Source of the DNA: Puniceicoccales bacterium Verruco_01
GTDB taxonomy: Bacteria > Verrucomicrobiota > Verrucomicrobiia > Opitutales > Oceanipulchritudinaceae
NCBI GenBank assembly: GCA_001604565.1
Contig: LVBV01000003.1
Span: forward strand, 1-64,000
Direction: 5' to 3'
DNA: 64,000 nt
The position numbers and the translations under genes were made by a program. Of this stretch, positions 10,236 to 19,500 are shown one piece after another. Positions within the stretch are counted from its first letter, which is position 1; each line of letters starts with the position of its first letter. The notes under the pieces were generated by a model. It ran no database searches and was not told where the DNA came from. It saw nothing but the letters and a program-made list of their open reading frames with translations.

Positions 10236-11351
10236 ATGCAGTACGTTTCCACCACACTCGAACAACTGGAGCGCAAGGCCTCGCAGATCGCGGGCAAGCG
10301 CGCGATCGTCGGCCTTGACGGCTTCGTGGACAAGATCATGACGCCCGTCGCCTCCCGCGCCGGACGCGGCGAAGCCTTCACGCCCTTTGCCTCGATGGCC
10401 GATTTCGGCAACCGCATCGTCGAATTCGCGGGCAAGAGCTGCAATATCGAGCTTTTCCCGCGCATGGAAAAACTCGGCGGCAACGGCCCGATCATGGCCA
10501 ACAGCCTCGTCGCGGGCGGCATGAGCGTGCGCTATATCGGCGCGCTCGGCACCCCGGTGCACCCGGTTTTCGCCGACTTTGCGAAGAAGACGAGCGCCAT
10601 CAGCCTCTGCGAGCCCGGCATCACCAACGCCCTCGAATTCGCCGACGGCAAGATCCTCCTCGGCCAGATGGCGAGCCTCGACGAGATCACCTACGAGCGG
10701 ATCGTGGAGAAGATGGGCGAGGGCGCCTTCCTCGACGAGGTTTCCCGCGCGGACCTCATCGCCCTGACGAACTGGACGATGATCCCTCCCATGACGGAGG
10801 TGCTGGAGGCGATGCTTTCGCGCGTTTTGCCCATGATGTTCCCCAAGGACGGCGGCAGGCTTTTCTTCTTCGACCTCGCCGACCCCAAGAAGCGCACGGA
10901 GGGCGACATCCGCGCCGTTCTGGAGGTCATCGGACGCTTCCGCGGCCACGGGCGGGTGACGCTCGGCCTGAACCATGCGGAAGCCCAGCAGATCGCCTCG
11001 GTGCTCGGCCTCGAAGCCCCGGCGAACAACGCCGAGGCGCTGAAAAAGGCCGCCGCCGAGATCCGCCGCAAGATGGAGATCACCACCGTCGTCATCCACC
11101 CGCGCGAGGGCGCCGCCTGCGCCACGCGTGACGGAGCCTGGTACACCGACGGTCCGCTCTGCGCGAACCCCCTCATTTCCACCGGCGCGGGCGACCACTT
11201 CAACGCGGGCTTCGCCACGGCTCAGGTGCTGGGACTTTCCCCGGAAGCCTGCCTCACCGTGGCCGTGGCCTTCAGCGGGCAGTACGTCCGCACGGCGAAG
11301 AGCCCGTCGCTCGGCGCCACCGACAGCTTCCTGCGCGGCTGGAAGAGCTAG
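10236..11351 (+). CDS. PfkB-family carbohydrate kinase
   Basis: ISTGAGDHFNAGF signature near the C-terminus and N-terminal IVGLDGFVDKI; 371 aa. Confidence 0.85.
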   Translation: MQYVSTTLEQLERKASQIAGKRAIVGLDGFVDKIMTPVASRAGRGEAFTPFASMADFGNRIVEFAGKSCNIELFPRMEKLGGNGPIMANSLVAGGMSVRYIGALGTPVHPVFADFAKKTSAISLCEPGITNALEFADGKILLGQMASLDEITYERIVEKMGEGAFLDEVSRADLIALTNWTMIPPMTEVLEAMLSRVLPMMFPKDGGRLFFFDLADPKKRTEGDIRAVLEVIGRFRGHGRVTLGLNHAEAQQIASVLGLEAPANNAEALKKAAAEIRRKMEITTVVIHPREGAACATRDGAWYTDGPLCANPLISTGAGDHFNAGFATAQVLGLSPEACLTVAVAFSGQYVRTAKSPSLGATDSFLRGWKS

Positions 11352-11375
11352 CGCCATCCCGAAAACAACCCCGTC

Positions 11376-12023
11376 ATGAGCTTGAACGACGACAACCGAG
11401 GCTATCTTATCACCTTCGAGGGTTCCGAGGGCTCCGGCAAGACGACCCAGGTGAACCGCATCGCGGAGCGCTTTGAAAAGCACAACTACGATGTGCTGGT
11501 GACGCGCGAACCCGGCGGCACCCCGATCGGCGAGGAAATCCGCCGCATCCTGATGCATTCGGAAAACGGCGGCGCCATGACTCCGGAGGCGGAGCTTCTG
11601 CTTTTCGCGGCCAGCCGCGCCCAGCTCGTGCGCGAGGTGATCGCCCCGGCGATCTCCGCGGGCAAGGTGGTCCTCTGCGACCGCTTCCTCGATTCCACGA
11701 CCGTCTATCAGGGCGTGGGCCGCCGCATCGCTTCCGGCCCGGTGCAGATGATCAACGAGTTCGCGGTGGGCCGGGTGATGCCGGACGTGACCGTGATTAT
11801 CGACCTTCCCGCCGAGGTGGGCCTCGAACGCGCGCGCCGCCGCGCCCGCGAGATGCCCGACCGCATGGAGCAGGAGAACATCGAGTTCTACCGCAAGGTG
11901 CGTCAGGGATACCTCATCCTCGCCAAGACCCTGCCCGGACGCTACATCGTGGTGGACGGCACCGGTTCGATCGAAGAGGTGGAGGAGACCATCTGGCGCG
12001 AGCTCAAAAAGCTCGTGGTGTAG
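11376..12023 (+). CDS. tmk: dTMP kinase (thymidylate kinase)
   Basis: ITFEGSEGSGKTTQVNRIAERF, TREPGGTPIGEEIRRIL, DRFLDSTTVYQGVGR. Confidence 0.95.
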   Translation: MSLNDDNRGYLITFEGSEGSGKTTQVNRIAERFEKHNYDVLVTREPGGTPIGEEIRRILMHSENGGAMTPEAELLLFAASRAQLVREVIAPAISAGKVVLCDRFLDSTTVYQGVGRRIASGPVQMINEFAVGRVMPDVTVIIDLPAEVGLERARRRAREMPDRMEQENIEFYRKVRQGYLILAKTLPGRYIVVDGTGSIEEVEETIWRELKKLVV

Positions 12024-12061
12024 CTTGCCCTCCCGGGGGTGGTGAAGGCATTCTAAGCGGC

Positions 12062-13054
12062 ATGATGCCAGAGGCGAAAGGCTTTCCCGGTGCGGCGGCG
12101 GCGTTTGCCGCGGCGCTGCCCGCCTCTCTTGCCGCGTGCCGCCCCGCTAAGGTGCTGGAAAAAGCGCTGGAGACGGGCCGCCTCGCCCACGCCATCCTGC
12201 TGCACGGCGAGGACCTTGCGGAGCTTTCCTTCGTGGCGGAGGCCCTTGCGGGGGCGCTCCTCGGATCCAAGGGCGACATCGCGCACCATCCCGACTTCAT
12301 CACCCTGCGGCCCGGCGGCAAGGCCCGACAGATTCGCATCGGCGACCGGGGCGATTCCGGCGAGAACACGATGCGCTTCTTCCTGCGGCAGGTGAGCCAG
12401 ACGCCGGGCGTCGCCCCCCGCAAGGTGGCCGTGGTGTACGAGGCGGACCGCATGAACGCCGCCACGGCGAACGCCTTCCTCAAGACGCTGGAGGAGCCCC
12501 CGGCGGACACGACGCTGCTTCTTGTCACCACGCGGCCCTACGACCTTCTGGACACGATCCGCAGCCGCACTTTCCACTTCCGCATCGATTCCTCCGCCGA
12601 GGCGAGGGAGCGGGACGGAGAATGGAAGAAGTGGCTCGCCGATTATGCCCGGTGGCTGGCCCTCGTCAGCGCGCGGCCCCGCAAAAGCGACGAGGTGGCC
12701 GCCGCCGTGATGGGCGCCTATGCGCTCTCCTCCACCTTCACGGAAACCCTCGGCGCCCTCGCCGACCGGGAATGGGACGCTCTCAAAGAAAAGCTGCCTG
12801 AAAACCTGCCGGACGAGCAGGTGGCGGCGATGGAGGCCGGAAGCCGCAAGGGCGTCCGCCAGAAGCTCCTTGCCGACGTGGAGGGCGCGACCCTCGCCTA
12901 CGCGCGCGGCGCGGGGGGCCCCGCCATGCCGAAGCTCGCGCGGGTGCACGCCGTGGCCGAGCAGGTCGCACGGCTCTGCGATGTGTTCAACCTCAAGGAG
13001 GACGCGGCGCTGGAATGGTTTCTCTTCTCCAGCATGCGCCAGTGGGGCAACTGA
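12062..13054 (+). CDS. holB: DNA polymerase III delta' subunit-like (clamp-loader ATPase)
   Basis: HAILLHGEDLAELSFVAEALAGALLG...AVVYEADRMNAATANAFLKTLEEPPADTTLLLVTTRPYDLLDTIRSRTFHF; directly downstream of tmk, a common arrangement. Confidence 0.85.
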   Translation: MMPEAKGFPGAAAAFAAALPASLAACRPAKVLEKALETGRLAHAILLHGEDLAELSFVAEALAGALLGSKGDIAHHPDFITLRPGGKARQIRIGDRGDSGENTMRFFLRQVSQTPGVAPRKVAVVYEADRMNAATANAFLKTLEEPPADTTLLLVTTRPYDLLDTIRSRTFHFRIDSSAEARERDGEWKKWLADYARWLALVSARPRKSDEVAAAVMGAYALSSTFTETLGALADREWDALKEKLPENLPDEQVAAMEAGSRKGVRQKLLADVEGATLAYARGAGGPAMPKLARVHAVAEQVARLCDVFNLKEDAALEWFLFSSMRQWGN

Positions 13055-13102
13055 TTTCCCCAACCGCCCTCAAGAGCAGATTGCCTTTCTGTGGCGTCGT
13101 CC

Positions 13103-13129
13103 GGTAAGGCTCCGAAGCGGAGCCTTACC
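13103..13129 (+). terminator. Perfect 12-bp stem hairpin downstream of holB-like gene (terminator-like, no strong poly-U)
   Basis: GGTAAGGCTCCG-AAG-CGGAGCCTTACC. Confidence 0.5.
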
Positions 13130-13264
13130 CAAAGGACGGGAGGCTGAATGAGCCCCGGCTTCGTTTCGCGGACGGGCAGGGACTTGTCCCAGCTCCGCCC
13201 GCAAAGCCTTGCCGGAATTCTCATTCCGCATCCCGCCAAACGCCGCCATCGAAACGAATCTGCT

Positions 13265-13489
13265 CTACCGCTTCGGCGGCGGACAGTAAGCCTTGAAGAA
13301 GCGGTCCGCCGTGCCGCCCTCGCCGATGCGGATGTGGAAGTGAGCGCCGCAGCGCGGGCAGTTGCCCTCGTAGGCCGTGCCCTCCGCGTTCTTGTACAGG
13401 CGCCCGTACACGAGGCAGCGGACGAAGTACACCCCGAGGAACTGCCGCTGCGGATGATTCTCCCCTGCCATCGCGGGCAAGTGGATCAT
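13265..13489 (-). CDS. Small conserved-type hypothetical protein with one CxxC knuckle
   Basis: 74 aa MIHLPAMAGENHPQRQFLGVYFVRCLVYGRLYKNAEGTAYEGNCPRCGAHFHIRIGEGGTADRFFKAYCPPPKR; coherent composition, but coding status rests on composition only. Confidence 0.6.
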   Translation of the reverse strand: MIHLPAMAGENHPQRQFLGVYFVRCLVYGRLYKNAEGTAYEGNCPRCGAHFHIRIGEGGTADRFFKAYCPPPKR

Positions 13490-13545
13490 ACCGCGAAGCG
13501 CCGGGCAAGAGCGGCGAAAGGGAAAAAGCTGCTTCTTCGTGGCGG

Positions 13546-14247
13546 CTACTTTGCCGCGTCCTTTGCGGGAAGGGCCGGGGCGATGCGCACCACCTCGGGA
13601 TCGTCGCCGCTGATGGAGACGAAAATCTCGCCGTGGGTGTCCTCGCCCACATGGCGCGCCGCCGCCACCGCGAGGCTCGGCAGGGCTTTGCGCAGGTCCG
13701 AGTTCGCCTCGCGTGTCGTGACGATGACCGACCAGAGCTGCGGCAGCTCGCCCGAGGCGTCCGCCTTCGGTGCAAAAGCCGTCAGGGAAAGACGCATGTC
13801 GTAATACGTCTCGGTGGTGGTGGTCTGGTAAAAGTCGGGACTCGGGTGCCAGTAGCTCGTGCGGACAAAGACGACGGCGCCCGAGCGCGTGCGCACCGGA
13901 ACGCGTCCACTCGCGTAGAAGAACGGATCGTAGAAGGAATCCGTCCGCGTGACGGAGACGCTGCGCGGCTCGCTCACCGAGGTGTCCAGCGCGATGACGA
14001 TTCCGGCGGAGGAAGCGTCGGGGCTCTCGCTATAGCCCTTTGCCTCCAGAGCCTTCGCGACGATGCGCGAGGCTTCCCTGAAGCGCAGGTCGCCCGCGGA
14101 AAGATCCGGATTGGCCGGAACGATGTGAAAGGCCGCCGTGACCGGATGTCCCGAGGAAATGGCGTCCACCTTCACGCGGCGCACCGTGGCGCAGCCGGCC
14201 AGGAGCAGTGCGAGAAGGAAAAACGAGAATTGGCGTAGCATTTTCAT
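13546..14247 (-). CDS. Putative lipoprotein (DUF4136-like)
   Basis: MKMLRQFSFFLLALLLAGCATVRRVKVD lipobox; start at 14247 inside a longer ORF. Confidence 0.7.
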   Translation of the reverse strand: MKMLRQFSFFLLALLLAGCATVRRVKVDAISSGHPVTAAFHIVPANPDLSAGDLRFREASRIVAKALEAKGYSESPDASSAGIVIALDTSVSEPRSVSVTRTDSFYDPFFYASGRVPVRTRSGAVVFVRTSYWHPSPDFYQTTTTETYYDMRLSLTAFAPKADASGELPQLWSVIVTTREANSDLRKALPSLAVAAARHVGEDTHGEIFVSISGDDPEVVRIAPALPAKDAAK

Positions 14248-14421
14248 GACCGGCCTTTTGCTGGGATTACCTCTTGGAAACAGACAGAGAATGCCCCTTC
14301 CGGTTCCGGAAGGCGAGCCAATGCGCATCCGGCCCCCGCGACGAAAGGGATGAAGTTTTCCCGACTTCTGCCGACATAGGAACCGGGGGACTGTCGTCGG
14401 ATCGCATCCCCGTGGAGGATC

Positions 14422-16056
14422 ATGGCAACCACCAGCAGCACATCGAGCACATCGAAGTCGAGCGACCTCACCGCGCTCCGCTGGAAAACCATCCTCGAAT
14501 ACAACGAGCTGAACGCCTTCGCCATTCCCAAATCGAAGGTCACGGACGACACGCTTACCCAGTACAAGTCTGTCACGACGGACTCCTACAAGCAGAGCAC
14601 GGGTTTGCTGAAGAACATGACCGAAAAATTGGGCACGATTGAGGGCAATCTGAAACAGATGCTCACCTTTGCCCAAAACGGGGCGCAGGCGCGCAGCGAC
14701 AAGAAGGAGGAAACCGCCTTCGCTCAGCTGCGTACCCTTTCCGCCGGTATCGACTCCATCGTCCGCAGCTACACGCTGGAGGATTTGAAACTCTTTTCCG
14801 GACGCTCCGTCAACCTGTCCTACGACAACGGGTCTTTCCAGATGAAGCTGGACAATCTCTCCAGCAGCGGCAAGGACGGGCTGGGACTGGCCAAAACCGG
14901 AGACGGCGCCTTCGTCAAGATCAGTTACGACTACCTGAACACGAAGCGCAACAACAAGACGAGCATCGCGGGACTCGACATCACAAGCGCCTCCACCTGC
15001 AAGGGTGACCCGACGGTCAAACAACTGACTGACGGGAAGTATCAGGTGAAGGTGGAGTACAAGGGGCCCAAGTCCACGATCTATATCCAGAATCTGGACG
15101 GCACGACGATCGACAAGGCGGAAAACGTGGATCTGACGGGCACCGGCCAGATGGATGTGAAACTCGGCTGCGGCGTGCAGCTTTCGCTGGAGAAGACCTA
15201 CTTCAAGACGGCTCTGGGCGGGGACAAGTACGACTACGAGACCTTCGGTTCCGTCTCCCTGTACGCGAACCTCTCCTACGAGAAAAACGTCCAGCATTTC
15301 CTCGACGACGGCTCGAAGAAAACGCTCGTCACCGAGAACAGCGTGAGCGTGGCGAGCGGACGCAATCTGAGCGGAACGACCGGCAACATGAAGGTCTCCG
15401 CAGAGGTGGCGCCCGTGTACGACGGACGCACCCAGATGGCCACGGGGCCGTACAGTCTGAAGATCAAATACGCGGGCGTGGGCGGCAAAAGCTCGTCGCT
15501 GTGGCTCTACGACAACAACGGCAACCTCGTCTCCACGGTGTGCAGTGTGAATCTCTCCGGAACCAAGCCCGTTTCCGTGGACCTTGGAACCGGCGTGTCC
15601 ATCACCCTCGACCAGCAGAATTTCACCTCCGGGGCGCGCACCTACAACACCACCCTCAATTACACCGCCGCCGACGAGCCCTACAAGGTCTTCGACTTCA
15701 AGGCTTACACGGAAAAGATCCAGGAGGCGCTGGACACGGTGAAAGAGAACTTGAAGACGGTTTCCGACGCTCAGGAGGAACTGGACTCGCGCTACAGCAT
15801 CGTGCAGTCGGCCATCAAGCTGGCCGTCACCGGCGGCGCCACGCAGTCCGCACTCTCGGATGTCCTCGCGGGCGCACTGTCCAAAAAAAACACGGTCTCC
15901 GCCTCCGACCTCTTCGGCAGCGTGAATTCGTCGGTCGATTCCTCCATCACCACGGTTCTTTCCGACAACAGCATCACCGACATTCTGACAAGCAACGTCG
16001 AAGACCTCTCTGACGTGGATTCCTCAATTCTGGCGCTCTATTACAAGAAGAGATGA
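14422..16056 (+). CDS. Flagellin-like protein with divergent D0 ends
   Basis: N-terminal block STGLLKNMTEKLGTIEGNLKQMLTFAQNGAQARSDKKEETAFAQLRTLSAGIDSIVRSYTLEDLKLFSGRSV has flagellin D1 spacing (ggaL.eI...LqrmreLa.qa.ng..sd.dr..i..El..L..eId.i...t.fng..L.sG); C-terminal EALDTVKENLKTVSDAQEELDSRYSIVQSAI resembles the flagellin C-terminal D1 helix. Confidence 0.65.
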   Translation: MATTSSTSSTSKSSDLTALRWKTILEYNELNAFAIPKSKVTDDTLTQYKSVTTDSYKQSTGLLKNMTEKLGTIEGNLKQMLTFAQNGAQARSDKKEETAFAQLRTLSAGIDSIVRSYTLEDLKLFSGRSVNLSYDNGSFQMKLDNLSSSGKDGLGLAKTGDGAFVKISYDYLNTKRNNKTSIAGLDITSASTCKGDPTVKQLTDGKYQVKVEYKGPKSTIYIQNLDGTTIDKAENVDLTGTGQMDVKLGCGVQLSLEKTYFKTALGGDKYDYETFGSVSLYANLSYEKNVQHFLDDGSKKTLVTENSVSVASGRNLSGTTGNMKVSAEVAPVYDGRTQMATGPYSLKIKYAGVGGKSSSLWLYDNNGNLVSTVCSVNLSGTKPVSVDLGTGVSITLDQQNFTSGARTYNTTLNYTAADEPYKVFDFKAYTEKIQEALDTVKENLKTVSDAQEELDSRYSIVQSAIKLAVTGGATQSALSDVLAGALSKKNTVSASDLFGSVNSSVDSSITTVLSDNSITDILTSNVEDLSDVDSSILALYYKKR

Positions 16057-16502
16057 TCCCCTCCTTTCCACAGAATGCCGAAAGGCTCTACCGGCTGGAG
16101 GCGCTGAAGGCCATGTCGGCGCGCGAGAGGCTGCTTGTCACCTGCGACCTTGCCTGGCAGGCGGCCAACGAGGGCGACGAAAACCGCCTGCGGGGACTGC
16201 TTCTGCTCCTCAAGATGAGCCTGCGTTTCGAGAAGACGCCGATTCAGGCCCTCGCGGCCCTGCGGACCTTCCGCCACTGCGAGGCGGCGCTGGAGCGCGG
16301 GGATTATCCCGAGATTTCCCGCGTGTTCTTCCTTCTCAAGCGCGGTCTTGCCGAGCCGGATACCACACCCTCTGGCCCGGAGGCCGAGGCCTGCCGCGAA
16401 AAAGTCCTTCGCGAGGGAATGCACCTTCGCTTTGGCCGCAGCAAACCCCACTTCGCGGGCCAGTCCACCGTGCGCGTGCAAAAGACGCCCGTAGCGGAGT
16501 GA
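16053..16502 (+). CDS. FliS-like export chaperone (putative)
   Basis: 149 aa, start overlaps the stop of the flagellin-like gene; NAERLYRLEALKAMSARERLLVTCDLAWQAANEGDENRLRGLLLLLKMSLRFEKTPIQALAALRTFRHCEAALERGDYPEISRVFFLLKRGL matches FliS helix order and length. Confidence 0.6.
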   Translation: MIPSFPQNAERLYRLEALKAMSARERLLVTCDLAWQAANEGDENRLRGLLLLLKMSLRFEKTPIQALAALRTFRHCEAALERGDYPEISRVFFLLKRGLAEPDTTPSGPEAEACREKVLREGMHLRFGRSKPHFAGQSTVRVQKTPVAE

Positions 16503-16503
16503 T

Positions 16504-19500
16504 TCACTTCCCCTCGTCCACGGCCTCCACGGCCCCGTCCAAACGCTTTTCGGACACCGCGCCGTCCGTGCCTAGATTCTGCGCGAAGAGCGAGACCTTG
16601 AATTCCTCGATCAGCCAGCGCAGCTGCTCGATTTTCTCAAGCTGCGAGGGCGTGTTCTTCTTGCGGACGGAAAACTTGTAAAGCGCTTCGGCGTAGGGGC
16701 GGATGCGCTCGATCTTTTTGGCGTACTTGGCCCGGTCGGTCCGCAGTTGTTCGGCCCGGGCGAGCATGGCCTTCAGATACCGCGGAAAGTGTCGCAGCCG
16801 CTCGTACGAAGTGATGGCAAGGAAGTTCGGCGGCAGGAGCGCGTCCAGTTCCTCCCTCATCCCGGAGTAGGGCGCCTTGCAGAGGAGGATCGCGCGGCGC
16901 TGCGTAAAGAGGTCCTCCATCTGGTCCGTGAAGGATTGCGGCAGACCCCGCATCTTCGCCGCGGCGTTCTGTACCACGTCGTCGAAGGCCGCCTTTTTGA
17001 GCGGCAGGATCTTTTCCGGCGCGGGGCGCAGGAGAAAGCGCACAAGCAGTGACAGACAGGCGTCCGCGAATTTCTCCGCGGGCATGACAGTCGCCACGTC
17101 CGGTCCCACCCTTTTGAGTTCGCGGCGCAGGTCCCTCTCAAACCACGCAAGGTCCCGTCCGAGGGCCATCGTCGCAAGGAGCTGGAAGGCCGGACCCGTC
17201 GCGGCGGCGGCCTCGCCCTTCGTGTGGAAGAGCCGGATCGCGACGCTCGTCGGCGCGATGCAGTTGCGCGGAGGCTTTTCGCAGACTAGGCCCGGGAAGG
17301 CTTCGAGCGGGATTCCCGCCACGTCCGCCAGCACCAGCTCTTCCGGCAGGTCGGCGAAGTTCCACGAGGAAAGGCCCTCCTTTTCGAATTTCTCCCGCGC
17401 CTGACGCCAGACCTTGAGCTCGTCCGTCTCAACGCGCTGGGCGGCCTTGCGCTCCGCGATTCTCGCGGCGTAGGTCTCTTTCAGTTTCTCCCAATCCCTC
17501 TCGGCGGCGATGGGTTTGTTCTCCGAGTCCACCACCTGCACGCGCGGGAGAAGGTGTGCGGGAATCTCGCCGCCCGCAAGGTCCGCGGGCCGCACCCTTT
17601 GGCCGTAGTCCTTCCAGAGAATCTCGCAGAGCTGCTCGGCGAGCGGCGAGGGCGAGGGAGTCAGCTTCGCGAGGATCGCCGGAGTTTTTTCCGCGATGGG
17701 GAAGAGCGCCTTGCGCACGTCCTTGGGGAGAGCCCGCAGGAGCGCCTCGACGCGTTCCTCCACGTAGCCCGGCACGATCCAGTCGAGCATCCCCGGCTGG
17801 AGCGCCTCGAATTTGGCCAGAGGCACCGAGAGGGTTGCCCCGTCGTCCGCCTCGCCGGGCTTGTACGCGTAGGAAAGCGGAATCTTCTCGCCCGCCACCT
17901 CCACCGCGTCCGGAAAGCGCGCGATAGCGGATTCGTCCGCCGGATCGACGAGGTCCTCCTCCTTCATGCGCAGGAGGGAATCGTCCCCTCCCCGCTCTTT
18001 CAGGAAGCGCCGCAAGTCCGGCACGGAACCGATCCCGTCCGGCAGCCTTTCGCGGTAGAAGGCGTAGATGCGGTCGTCGAGACTCCAAAGCTGTCCCCGG
18101 CGCAGCCGCGTCTGCTTTTCCTCCACCACTTCCCGCAGTTCGCGATTCGCCTCCAGGAAGGGCAGGATCTCCTTCACACCCTCCTCCACTAGGCCGCTGC
18201 GGATGAAGATCTCGGTCGCTTCCCGTGGCAAAAGCGGGGCGAGGTTCACGCGCCGGCGACTGAGTTCCAAGCCGTAGAGGAAGCTCTTTTCCGTGCACAC
18301 GGCCCGCTCGCCGCGCTCGTCCCACGTCGGCGCCTCGTGGACGTGTTTGATCAGGTGTGCGCCCAGCTGGAGGATCCACGGCACCTCCACCGCGGCACAG
18401 GTGCGGGCGAAAAAGGCGCTCGTCTCCACCCACTGCGCGGCCATGATCCACGCGGGCGTGCGGTTGCCGGATTCCCCGGAGGGTTTTTTGCCGTATTTCT
18501 GCTTGATCTCGTCCTTTCGCGCCTTCTTGTCGAAGAGGGCGCTCCCTGGGAAGAGCGACGCAGAGCGATTGCGGGTGGCAAGGTAGTGGTTCCCTTCCTC
18601 GCGCCGGGCGACGTTGCCGAGCAGGCCCGAGAGCAGCGCGCGGTGAATCTGCATATATTCGGCGTCCGCCTTCTGTTCCGCAACGGCCTCCGCCTCGCCC
18701 ATCTCCTGCGTTAGTTGCAGGTGGATGTCCATCCACTCGCGCATGCGGATGTAGGAAAGGAAGTGGTCCTTGCAGAAGCGGCGCATCTGCCGCTGCGACA
18801 GCTTTTCCGCCTGCGCGTCGTACGCCTTCCAGATGTTGAGCAGGGCGAGGAAGTCCGAACGCGGGTCGTCGAAAGTTTTGTGCATCGCGTCCGCCGCCTC
18901 GCGCGCGTCCTCGGGCCTTTCGCGCGGGTCCTGAATGGAAAGGCCCGCAGCGATGACGAGGACCTCCTTCAGGCACTTCTCCTTCTCCGCCTCCACGAGC
19001 ATCCGCGCCACGGTGGGATCGACGGGGAGCCTCGCGAGGCGTCGCCCGAGGGCGGTCAGGCTGCGATCCTCGTTCAGTGCGCCAAGTTCCTGCAAAAGCT
19101 CGTACCCGGCGTTGATGGCACGCTGTTGCGGCGGGTCGATGAAGGGGAACGTTTCCACCTCGCCGAGGTTCGAGCCCTTCATGCGGAGGATGACCGCGGC
19201 GAGATTCGCGCGGCGAATCTCCGGCTCGGTGTATTTGGGCCGCGCGAGGTAGTCCGCCTCGCTGTAGAGGCGGATGCAGACGCCCTCCGCCACGCGGCCC
19301 GAGCGGCCCTTGCGCTGGTCCGCACTACTTTGCGAGACGGCCTCCACCGGCAAGCGCTGCGTGCGCGTCTGCGCATTGTAGCGCGACATGCGGGCAAGTC
19401 CGGCGTCCACCACGTAGCGGATGCCCGGCACGGTGATGGAGGTCTCCGCGATGTTCGTCGCCACGATGATCTTGCGCCGCTGGGTCGGTGCGAAGATTTT

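Noticed and set aside
10250-10262. Partial match (TCGAACAACTGG) to the MITE end inside the pfkB gene
   Set aside because: Short coincidental match inside coding sequence, no inverted partner or flanking repeat.
9189-11558. 789-aa minus-strand ORF
   Set aside because: Antisense shadow of the RodZ-like and pfkB genes; Arg/His-rich composition typical of GC-rich shadow frames.
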